A DNA stretch of 6,044 bases, taken from contig OMIJ01000089.1 in assembly GCA_900299065.1 (NCBI GenBank), forward strand, positions 1 through 6,044, read 5' to 3'. The notes below the pieces were generated by a model. It saw nothing but the letters and a program-made list of their open reading frames with translations, searched no databases and was not told the DNA's origin. This stretch comes from Hyphomicrobiales bacterium (lineage in GTDB: Bacteria; Pseudomonadota; Alphaproteobacteria; Rhizobiales; Beijerinckiaceae). Both the position numbers and the translations under genes were made by a program. Positions 1 through 5,029 of this stretch are shown here, piece after piece. Position 1 is the first letter of the stretch. Each line of letters starts with the position of its first letter.

Positions 1-145
1 CCGCCAGGCTCAAACTGTCATCAATCAATGGCTCAAACAATACAATCATATTCGGCCCCATCACGCCCTCGGTATGCGGCCGCCGGTCCCCGAGACATGC
101 TTAGTAAACCCACAAATCACTAGTACATAAAAAGGGGGCTGGACA
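1..145 (+). mobile_element. 3' end of an IS3-type insertion sequence (partial, cut by window edge)
   Basis: This is the right-hand end of an insertion sequence. It contains the transposase C-terminus (2-130) and then a short non-coding tail. The tail ends GGGGGCTGGACA at 134-145, whose reverse complement starts TGTCCAGCCCCC. IS3-family elements characteristically end in 5'-TG...CA-3', so I place the boundary at 145. From 146 a different coding sequence runs in frame (GGC GAG ATT GAT). The boundary is inferred: the left end, the matching inverted repeat and any target duplication lie outside the window. The related IS481 family is an alternative. Confidence 0.7.
2..130 (+). CDS. IS3-type transposase (OrfB, DDE integrase core), C-terminal fragment
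   Basis: The last 42 codons of a transposase are read in the frame starting at base 2 and end at TAA 128-130. The rest of the gene lies left of the window. Visible motifs are the Q-x-V-I-x-x-W-L-x-x-YN segment followed by IRPH, HALGM and RPPVPET. This is the usual tail of the rve/DDE catalytic domain in IS3-family OrfB proteins, just after the catalytic glutamate region. The protein catalyses cut-and-paste or copy-out transposition of its element. The DDE residues are off the window, so activity cannot be judged. It has no start here and is too short to be assigned to an IS3 subgroup; an IS481-type enzyme has a similar tail. Confidence 0.8.
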   Translation, partial: RQAQTVINQWLKQYNHIRPHHALGMRPPVPETCLVNPQITST

Positions 146-583
146 GGCGAGATTGATGCGGCCGATGCCACCTTAGTGCGTCATGATGGACGGTTCTGGA
201 TTTTTGCCAGCCTGTCTGGCGAAGGGCGCTCTTCATGGGATGCTCTGGGGCTATTTTATTCTGATCGGCTGGAAGGGCCCTGGCAGGCGCATCGCGCCAA
301 TCCTGTGTTGATTGATGCGGGGCAGGCCCGTCCGGCCGGGGCTTTCTTTCGGCATGGTGACCAGCTGATTCGTCCTGCGCAAGATTGCCGAGGTGGTTAT
401 GGGCGTGGAATCAGTCTGTGTCGGATCGACCGCCTTGATCCAGAAGCCTATCAACAGACCAGGATTGATTCTCTGATCCCCGCGCCTGACTTTAAATATA
501 ATGGTCTGCATATGCTCAATCGGGTCGGGCCTTGGGAAGTCATTGATGTGAGAGGCTGGCGCAATCAAATCAAGCTCTTTTGA
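146..583 (+). pseudogene. GINT1 N-terminal-like (GH43-like propeller) protein, 5' end removed by the IS
   Basis: An open frame of 145 codons runs from the IS boundary to TGA at 581-583. There is no credible start; a GTG at 176 falls inside conserved sequence. Visible motifs in order are DATLVRHDGRFWIF, GLFYSDRLEGPW, ARPAG, RPAQDC, a YGRGI segment, and NGLHMLNRVGPWEVIDVRG near the end. I recognise this pattern from bacterial proteins with a domain like the N-terminus of plant glucosamine inositolphosphorylceramide transferase. That domain is a five-bladed, GH43-like propeller, often found in polysaccharide or envelope-glycan loci. The family call is from memory of motifs. Full-length relatives are much longer, so the N-terminal part appears to be missing, and the abutting IS end explains the loss. 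The remaining frame has no stops or frameshifts, which suggests a recent event. The substrate cannot be inferred. Confidence 0.65.
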
Positions 584-675
584 TTGGATCCCGGATCGCT
601 CCCGGCCTATGTTCCAGTGATGGTTTTCCAGCCGGACCTGTCGAGGCTGGGTCTATCGTCAGGCTGAATTCTGAT

Positions 676-681
676 TATAGT
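676..681 (+). promoter_or_regulatory. Possible -10 element upstream of the 727 gene
   Basis: TATAGT matches the sigma-70 -10 consensus at five of six positions and lies 45 bases upstream of the ATG at 727. No good -35 hexamer is found 16-18 bases further upstream, so this is only a candidate. The rest of the 143-base gap (584-726) shows no gene, and no terminator for the truncated gene before it. Confidence 0.25.
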
Positions 682-726
682 GCGTCATAGATGAGTCGGT
701 TTCATCAATGAGGATGGGGTGCTGGG

Positions 727-1185
727 ATGACAAATCGCTATGGCAAGTTTTTATCTGGGGTGCTGGCCGGATCGATCGCCTTAATGTGTTTGTCCGCTGC
801 TTCTGTCGCGCGGCCCATTACACCGGCTGAAAATCGCGCTTGGGCCTATACGGGTCAAACACCATCCTGCAATGATGAAGGGCCGCTCGCCCGCATTCAA
901 TCACATTTTGCCCGGCGCGAAGCAGGCTTCTGGCAATCAAATCTCGAAATCATACAATTTCAAAATGTCCGTCAGACAGGGTTGCGCAGCACGGGCCTTG
1001 ATTTTATCCCCCGCCGCTATTGCGAGGCAAAAGCGCGGTTCAATGATGGCAAAATGCGTCAAATCGCTTTCTGGATTGGCGAAGGCACGGGCATGACGGG
1101 CTTTGATTGGGGTGTAGAATGGTGCGTCGTCGGGCTTGATCGGCTTAATGCATCTGCTCCCGATTGCAAAATGGTCAGGCCTTGA
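727..1185 (+). CDS. Secreted four-cysteine protein of unknown function
   Basis: The protein has 152 residues. It begins with a classical signal peptide: basic residues at 4 and 7, a hydrophobic core over about residues 9-24, and a likely cleavage after ASVA at residue 28. The mature part is therefore probably periplasmic. It holds four cysteines (48, 99, 133, 147), which fits two disulfides, and conserved-looking segments IPRRYCEAKARFNDGK, WIGEGTG and WGVEWCVVGLDR. I recall similar hypothetical proteins in many Hyphomicrobiales, with the same RRYC and GVEWC segments, but know of no assigned function. The ATG is preceded by a G-rich stretch (GAGGATGGGG, 710-719) as a loose ribosome binding site. 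Its stop codon overlaps the probable start of the RNase T2 gene, so the two are likely cotranscribed. A role alongside the RNase in the periplasm is possible but unproven. Confidence 0.75.
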   Translation: MTNRYGKFLSGVLAGSIALMCLSAASVARPITPAENRAWAYTGQTPSCNDEGPLARIQSHFARREAGFWQSNLEIIQFQNVRQTGLRSTGLDFIPRRYCEAKARFNDGKMRQIAFWIGEGTGMTGFDWGVEWCVVGLDRLNASAPDCKMVRP

Positions 1186-1883
1186 GGTCCAGTCCGGAGT
1201 TACGGAGTCAGAGTTCAGCTTTCTTTCCCTGGCGAGGGAGTATTACTCTCTTCCTCGCATTGGTTTTGCAATTTTCAAGCCTTCCAAAGCTGCAGGCAGA
1301 GACTGACTTTGATTTTTATGTTCTCGCTCTGTCTTGGTCGCCGAGCTTTTGCCAGATCAACGCATCAGAGCGTGGCAAGCCTGCCTCTTCGAGCGGGGGG
1401 CAATGTGCACCGGGGGCTTCGTCAGGATTCGTGCTGCATGGCTTGTGGCCGCAATATGAAGTCGGTTTTCCCTCTGATTGCGCGGCCGGCTCGCCATCCC
1501 GCACCCTCTTCGACCAGGCAAAGGATTTGTGGCCGGATGATGGATTAGCCCGTTATGAATGGCGCAAGCATGGGACCTGTTCAGGCAAAGGGCCATCAGG
1601 CTATTTTGCCGATGTGCGACAGGCTCTGGCAAAAGTCACCATCCCGCAGCAGTGGCAAAAGCCGGATCAGGAAATCAAAATTAAACCAATTGATGTGGAG
1701 CGCTCCTTTATTGCGCAAAATCCTCAATTGCGCCCCGGCATGCTTGCTGTGACATGTCAGAAAGGCCTTTTGCAAGAGGTACGCATTTGCCTTTCAAAGG
1801 ATGTGCATTCTTTCCGCGCCTGCCCTGATGTTGTGCGGTCAACCTGCCGCGCTGATCGCATGACTGTTCCGCCGGTACGATAA
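1182..1883 (+). CDS. Secreted ribonuclease T2
   Basis: Ribonuclease of the T2 family: endonucleolytic cleavage of single-stranded RNA through 2',3'-cyclic phosphates, acting in the periplasm or outside the cell. Both active-site motifs are present: CAS I as FVLHGLWPQ (His86) and CAS II as YEWRKHGTC (Glu126, His130), using 233-residue numbering. Eight cysteines lie after the leader (57, 75, 100, 133, 192, 203, 214, 222), as expected for this disulfide-rich family. A hydrophobic stretch (about residues 20-34) followed by KLQA gives a signal peptide with cleavage near residue 39. No in-frame ATG precedes the domain. I chose TTG 1182 because it forms a TTGA overlap with the upstream stop, which suggests translational coupling; TTG 1164 would add six residues. 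The length is normal for a compact bacterial member. I leave the symbol blank because E. coli rna is only a distant relative. Confidence 0.9.
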   Translation: MRSSPELRSQSSAFFPWRGSITLFLALVLQFSSLPKLQAETDFDFYVLALSWSPSFCQINASERGKPASSSGGQCAPGASSGFVLHGLWPQYEVGFPSDCAAGSPSRTLFDQAKDLWPDDGLARYEWRKHGTCSGKGPSGYFADVRQALAKVTIPQQWQKPDQEIKIKPIDVERSFIAQNPQLRPGMLAVTCQKGLLQEVRICLSKDVHSFRACPDVVRSTCRADRMTVPPVR

Positions 1884-1905
1884 TGCTTTTGTCGATGAGT
1901 CATGT

Positions 1906-2754
1906 ATGAATTATCGTCATGCCTTTCATGCAGGCAATTTTGCCGATGTCTTCAAGCATGCTTTGCTCACACGTATTCTGCTCTATCTGCTGCGCAAGGA
2001 TGCGCCAATCCGTTTTATTGATACGCATGCCGGAATCGGCTTTTATGATTTGAATAGCCCGCAAGCCTTGCGCTCGGGTGAGGCGCAGCAGGGCATTCAG
2101 CGCATTCTTGCAACCTCATTTGAGGCGCCTGTTGCAGGGCTTTTGCAGCCATGGTTGGATTATGTGCGCCAGTCACTCAACAAAGTAGATATGGCCTTTT
2201 ATCCCGGCTCGCCCGCACTCGCCGCGCATTTTTTACGTTCGCAAGATCGTATGATTCTGTGTGAATTACATAGGGAAGATCGCGCTCAACTTGTTGGGAA
2301 CATGGGGCGTGATGCGCGTCTCAAAGTCATCGAAATGGATGGCTATATGGGCCTCAAGGCCTTTGTGCCGCCGCAGGAGCGGCGTGGTTTGGTGTTGATT
2401 GATCCACCTTTCGAGCAGGGCGATGAATTCGAAAATTTGGCAAAGGGCTTTCTGGCAGCTTATGCGCGATGGCCAACAGGCACTTATGCATTGTGGTATC
2501 CGCTCAAACATCCAGCCAAAGCTGATCAGCTGACAGATCATCTCAAGGTCAATGAGGTCAAGCGTCTCTTGCGGATCGAGCTGGATATTTGTGCCTGGCA
2601 CAAGGAAGGCCCGTTGACAGGCTGCGGCTTCCTTCTCGTCAATCCGCCGCATATTTTAGCGCAAGAGGCGCAGATGCTTTTGCCTGCGCTGACGCAAGCT
2701 CTGGCTATTGGGCCGGGAGCAGATTGGCGGATTGGGCAAGTAACCGGCGAGTGA
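1906..2754 (+). CDS. rlmJ: 23S rRNA (adenine(2030)-N6)-methyltransferase RlmJ
   Basis: This 282-residue protein matches the usual length of E. coli RlmJ (about 280). The enzyme uses S-adenosylmethionine to methylate N6 of A2030 in 23S rRNA during large-subunit assembly, in the cytoplasm. The diagnostic N-terminus NYRHAFHAGNFADVFKH is present (Tyr3, His5, Lys17 correspond to conserved family residues). It is followed by FIDTHAGIGFYDL at 38-49 (SAM-binding motif I) and the catalytic VLIDPPFE at 163-170. RlmJ and many N6-adenine methyltransferases use a DPPY/DPPF motif; here it is DPPF. The ATG at 1906 lies 22 bases after the RNase T2 stop with only a weak GATGAG ribosome binding site. It is probably read through from the RNase operon, although the functions are unrelated beyond RNA. 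Confidence 0.95.
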   Translation: MNYRHAFHAGNFADVFKHALLTRILLYLLRKDAPIRFIDTHAGIGFYDLNSPQALRSGEAQQGIQRILATSFEAPVAGLLQPWLDYVRQSLNKVDMAFYPGSPALAAHFLRSQDRMILCELHREDRAQLVGNMGRDARLKVIEMDGYMGLKAFVPPQERRGLVLIDPPFEQGDEFENLAKGFLAAYARWPTGTYALWYPLKHPAKADQLTDHLKVNEVKRLLRIELDICAWHKEGPLTGCGFLLVNPPHILAQEAQMLLPALTQALAIGPGADWRIGQVTGE

Positions 2755-2853
2755 AGGGGCAGGGCTCTTGTCACATTGACTTGCGATAGAGCGCAGATCA
2801 TGCAAAACGAGTGAGGAATTAAAGGGGGCTGCATCAAATACGGCCCTGTTAAT

Positions 2854-2858
2854 GGAGG
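2854..2858 (+). promoter_or_regulatory. Strong ribosome binding site of the GST gene
   Basis: GGAGG lies four bases upstream of the ATG at 2863. It is the clearest Shine-Dalgarno sequence in the window and fixes that start. The 108-base gap before it holds TTGACT at 2776-2781 without a convincing -10, so an own promoter is possible but not demonstrated. Confidence 0.7.
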
Positions 2859-2862
2859 TATC

Positions 2863-3447
2863 ATGCTCAAACTGCGTTATTCGCCTGGTTCGCCCTATGG
2901 CCGCAAGGCTGTCATTGCTGCACGCCATCTCAAGCTGGATCAAAAGATAACCTTGATTGACTCGGAGTCGGACGCTGATGATCGCCTGCGTAAACTCAAT
3001 CCCCTCAAAAAAATCCCCTTGCTGGTGCTTGAAGATGACACGGTGATTTTTGATAGCCCGGTGATCCTTGAATATTTCGATTTACTTGCGGGCGGGGGCA
3101 AAATTATTCCAACCGAGACGAAGGCCCGTTTTGGCTCGCTCACTTTGCAGGCTCTGGCTGATGGCATTACCGATGCGGCCGTCTTGATCGCCTATGAGGG
3201 ACGCTGGCATGAGCCAGATTGCATGTCGGCCAAATGGATTGAGCATCAACAAATCAAAGTTGATGAAGGTCTCACACAAGTCGAAAAACACATTCCAACT
3301 GGTCCGGTTTGTGTTGGTCAGATCGCTCTTGTTTGCGCGCTCGATTTTGTCGAAAAGAGAAATCCCAAGCCTTGGCGTGAAGGTCGCCCCAAACTTGCCG
3401 CCTGGTATCAAAACTTCGTTACAACTGTGCCAGCCTATCAAGCTTGA
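2863..3447 (+). CDS. Glutathione S-transferase family protein (YibF-like)
   Basis: This 194-residue cytoplasmic protein has the two-domain GST layout. The N-terminal thioredoxin-like domain (about 1-78) starts with LRYSPGSPYGRKA. Ser10 sits where YibF-like bacterial GSTs carry their SPFVRK motif and is the likely glutathione-activating residue. The domain continues with NPLKKIPLL (cis-Pro52, which contacts the glutathione backbone) and FDSPVILEYFD (Asp64-Ser65, which binds the gamma-glutamyl group). The helical C-terminal domain includes VGQIALVCALDFVEKR at about 151-166. There Gln153 replaces the aspartate of the common IADIAL helix-capping box; I recall GQIA variants in rhizobial relatives. 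The probable role is glutathione conjugation or disulfide/peroxide handling, with unknown substrate. The strong ribosome binding site supports the start. The gene follows rlmJ after 108 bases and may form its own unit. Confidence 0.9.
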   Translation: MLKLRYSPGSPYGRKAVIAARHLKLDQKITLIDSESDADDRLRKLNPLKKIPLLVLEDDTVIFDSPVILEYFDLLAGGGKIIPTETKARFGSLTLQALADGITDAAVLIAYEGRWHEPDCMSAKWIEHQQIKVDEGLTQVEKHIPTGPVCVGQIALVCALDFVEKRNPKPWREGRPKLAAWYQNFVTTVPAYQA

Positions 3448-3463
3448 GGCTCGTATGAAACTT

Positions 3464-3491
3464 CTTTGCTCTGGCTAAGGCCGGAGCAAAG
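3464..3491. terminator. Hairpin between convergent genes, possible bidirectional terminator
   Basis: CTTTGCTCTGGC (3464-3475) and GCCGGAGCAAAG (3480-3491) form a 12-pair stem with one G-U wobble on the plus-strand RNA and a four-base TAAG loop. It lies 16 bases after the GST stop and 33 bases beyond the stop of the opposing minus-strand gene, where a shared terminator is expected. Neither strand has a proper T-run after the stem, so it is not a canonical intrinsic terminator. It may block transcription weakly or protect 3' ends. Confidence 0.5.
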
Positions 3492-3524
3492 GGTGTGAGA
3501 TATGCGGCAGTTGACGATAAGGAA

Positions 3525-3923
3525 TCAGTTTTGTTTCTTGAGTGCCAGTTGATCAGCGCCCGGAATAGCGCCTAATGTTTTAGAAACCACATCCTTGAGG
3601 TTTGGCCCATCACGCCCAATCTTGACCTTGGTCAGGGTGTTTTCAAATTTCTTGCTGACCTCGCCATTGAACAAGGCAAGTGTAGCATTGCCGCTTTTCG
3701 TAAAGATCTTCGTCAAAATGGGTGTGATCACATTTGGATCTGCCCAGCTAAATGTTTTGCGCATTTCAAAGGCGCGTTTTTCAGCGTTCATTTGAATTTG
3801 ATTGACACTCTTGATTGCCTCATCTGAGGCGCGACCAAGAGCTGCGGCCCGATTGGGTCCAAGCGGAACAAAGCTCAAAGAGCCCAGTAAAAAGATCAGC
3901 AATCCGAGGATGCACTTTTTCAT
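3525..3923 (-). CDS. Small exported protein of unknown function
   Basis: I do not recognise this 132-residue protein. From the ATG at 3923 it opens with a textbook signal peptide: MKK, a hydrophobic core over residues 5-20, and a probable cleavage after NRAAA (residue 28). A soluble mature domain of about 104 residues follows. The mature part is helical and amphipathic in character, with KSVNQIQMNAEKRAFEMRK at about 39-57, then a WADPNVITPIL segment and a lysine-rich C-terminus ending KKQN. It has no cysteine after the leader (Cys4 is in the signal peptide) and no lipobox. In-frame starts at 3947 (ATG) and 3992 (TTG) would lengthen the leader; 3923 gives the best signal peptide, but none has a good ribosome binding site. 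It is convergent with the GST gene and lies downstream of the omp gene on the same strand after a 162-base gap. Confidence 0.7.
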   Translation of the reverse strand: MKKCILGLLIFLLGSLSFVPLGPNRAAALGRASDEAIKSVNQIQMNAEKRAFEMRKTFSWADPNVITPILTKIFTKSGNATLALFNGEVSKKFENTLTKVKIGRDGPNLKDVVSKTLGAIPGADQLALKKQN

Positions 3924-4000
3924 GATGACGCCAAAAGTCTGAGTCATGATTGACCACTGACACGAGGATACTAGTCCCGCAAAATTACTCAATCCTGTCT

Positions 4001-4029
4001 ATTCTGAGATTGTGAAGCCGACTTTGCAA
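4001..4029 (-). promoter_or_regulatory. Candidate promoter of the small exported protein gene
   Basis: On the minus strand, TTGCAA (4029-4024) is followed by a 17-base spacer and CAGAAT (4006-4001). Each hexamer matches the sigma-70 consensus at four of six positions, with ideal spacing. Transcription would start near 3994, leaving about 70 bases of leader before the ATG at 3923. The -35 overlaps one copy of the AAGYCGACTTT repeat. Confidence 0.35.
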
Positions 4030-4065
4030 AAGGGTTGATATTCTCCTGTCTGAAAAGTCGACTTT
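4015..4065. repeat. Pair of AAGYCGACTTT direct repeats, operator-like
   Basis: AAGCCGACTTT at 4015-4025 and AAGTCGACTTT at 4055-4065 agree at 10 of 11 bases and are exactly 40 bases apart, close to four helical turns. The first copy overlaps the candidate -35 of the gene starting at 3923. The second copy is the core of a perfect palindrome (4053-4066). The arrangement resembles paired regulator sites, but no regulator is identified. Confidence 0.3.
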
Positions 4066-4066
4066 T
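4053..4066. promoter_or_regulatory. Perfect 14-base palindrome AAAAGTCGACTTTT
   Basis: AAAAGTCGACTTTT is identical to its reverse complement. It lies 20 bases past the omp stop and about 24 bases upstream of the candidate -35 of the next minus-strand gene. It could be a dimeric regulator site. It could also be a weak omp terminator, folding as AAAAG-TCGA-CTTTT, but that five-pair AT-rich stem would be poor. Confidence 0.35.
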
Positions 4067-4085
4067 TATCAATCTTGCTGCCTGA

Positions 4086-4811
4086 TCAAAAGCGATAGAA
4101 CAGGCCCATGTTCAACAGCGATAGATCCGCGCCTGTAGTCCCGGCATGAGCGCCAGTAAAAATGCTGCGCGGGCGCAAATTCGCATAGATATATTCCGCC
4201 CGCGCCGAGACATGATCATTGATCGCAAACTCAAGACCTACGCCAGCCGCAATACCATTGCGCCAGCGATCTTCCGTGTAATAAGGCCCGCCAGCCCAGG
4301 CAGGCTGTCCAGCATCATAAAGAGAAGCTTTCAGATTGCCGCGAGCATAGCCAATGTGGCCATAGATCAGGAGACGATCCATTGCATAACCCACACGGCC
4401 TCGAATAAAGCCTAAACCATCGAGTTGCGCATGCGAAATGATAGAGTAATTGAGCGATTGAAAATGGCTGATATTCGACCAGAAATAATTCGCCTCTGCG
4501 CCCAGCACCAATTGATTGGACTGGAACTGATAGCCCGCAGCAAGGCCAATCGATCCGCCGGCTAACTGCCCAAATGTGCTATTCTGGCCGTGGTTCAATC
4601 TGGCAATCCCAGGGCTGGCCATAATGCCCCCGTAAAACCCGCCCCAGGAGGAGACGGGCTGCGGAGAATAATAAGAGGTTGCATTATATCGATAATCTGC
4701 CCGTTGGCCCAGATCGGCCGCGGCGAGCTGAGCCGATGTTGAGAGAATCAAAGCCAGAGCTGTGAGGTTAGTTTTAAGAGAGAGGATTTTTGTGTTCGAG
4801 ACATTGGTCAT
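4086..4811 (-). CDS. Outer membrane beta-barrel protein (Omp25/RopB-like)
   Basis: The protein has 241 residues from the ATG at 4811. A signal peptide (basic/polar start, hydrophobic core about 16-27, cleavage near QLAAA-D at 32/33) precedes a mature region. After a Tyr-rich linker, that region enters the barrel at WGGFYGG (56-62), the usual opening of alphaproteobacterial Omp25/Omp31/RopB porin-family barrels. Alternating strands with aromatic girdles follow, such as GLAAGYQFQ, LVLGAEANYFW, GFIRGRVGYAM, LLIYGHIGYA, AAGVGLEFA and SARAEYIYANL. The last residues, LLNMGLFYRF, end in phenylalanine, the typical signal for insertion by the Bam complex. It should sit in the outer membrane as a small eight-strand-type barrel, with a structural or host-surface role in relatives. 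A TTG start at 4871 would add 20 charged residues and is less likely. It is divergent from the dehydrogenase gene. Confidence 0.85.
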   Translation of the reverse strand: MTNVSNTKILSLKTNLTALALILSTSAQLAAADLGQRADYRYNATSYYSPQPVSSWGGFYGGIMASPGIARLNHGQNSTFGQLAGGSIGLAAGYQFQSNQLVLGAEANYFWSNISHFQSLNYSIISHAQLDGLGFIRGRVGYAMDRLLIYGHIGYARGNLKASLYDAGQPAWAGGPYYTEDRWRNGIAAGVGLEFAINDHVSARAEYIYANLRPRSIFTGAHAGTTGADLSLLNMGLFYRF

Positions 4812-4828
4812 GGCGCACTCTTGTTTAC

Positions 4829-5021
4829 GCTTGGGGCCGCATCGCCACCGCTGACCAGTGTTAAACAACAAACATGCTTATTCCTGTAAAATGTGCTCTT
4901 TCCACAAGCCAAGTTCCAAGCGTGGTTTATGCTTGGTTAGCAAAATTTGTCTCTCAATCAGCGATTTTGTTTCTGCAATAAATGCGCTAGATAGAATAAA
5001 TATGTGTTCCCAAATGCTTGG
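4829..5021. repeat. Multiple GCTTGG/CCAAGC motifs in the divergent intergenic region
   Basis: GCTTGG occurs at 4829-4834, 4931-4936 and 5016-5021, and its complement CCAAGC at 4916-4921. The last two before the dehydrogenase form an inverted repeat, CCAAGC-N9-GCTTGG (4916-4936). Two copies extend to ATGCTTGG (4929-4936, 5014-5021). Four copies of a hexamer in about 200 bases is more than chance would give (about 0.1 expected). A shared operator for the divergent omp and dehydrogenase genes is conceivable. Confidence 0.3.
4992..4997 (+). promoter_or_regulatory. Candidate -10 of the dehydrogenase gene
   Basis: TAGAAT matches the sigma-70 -10 consensus at five of six positions, 33 bases before the ATG at 5030. 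The nearest -35-like sequence, TTGTTT at 4967-4972, is 19 bases away, longer than ideal. The surrounding 4940-5010 stretch is AT-rich, as promoters often are. Confidence 0.35.
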
Positions 5022-5022
5022 G
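5009..5022 (+). promoter_or_regulatory. Small hairpin just upstream of the dehydrogenase start
   Basis: CCCAA (5009-5013), loop ATGC, and TTGGG (5018-5022) form a perfect five-pair stem ending seven bases before the ATG at 5030. It includes the GG of the only ribosome-binding-like sequence, GGGTGA. It could partly hide the ribosome binding site, but the stem is short. Confidence 0.3.
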
Positions 5023-5029
5023 TGAAATC

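Noticed and set aside
584..726. Terminator or small RNA in the gap after the truncated gene
   Set aside because: No stable stem with a T-run and no convincing promoter pair could be found.
2266..2652. Minus-strand open frame of 128 codons opposite rlmJ
   Set aside because: It is covered by the well-supported rlmJ frame, with no signal, motif or ribosome binding site of its own.
2776..2804. Possible GST promoter, TTGACT with a 17-base spacer
   Set aside because: The hexamer at -10 would be CATGCA, which matches the consensus poorly.
2538..2943. Two overlapping minus-strand frames spanning the rlmJ-GST gap
   Set aside because: They run across the end of rlmJ and into the GST gene, and have compositions typical of shadow translation.
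690..3945. GANTC (CcrM-type) sites near several gene starts, for example GAGTC at 1897-1901 and 3941-3945
   Set aside because: GANTC is expected about once per 256 bases, so a few sites near starts are not evidence of cell-cycle regulation.
3924..3992. Longer N-terminus for the small exported protein
   Set aside because: Starts at 3947 or 3992 would bury the signal peptide behind extra polar residues, and neither has a better ribosome binding site.
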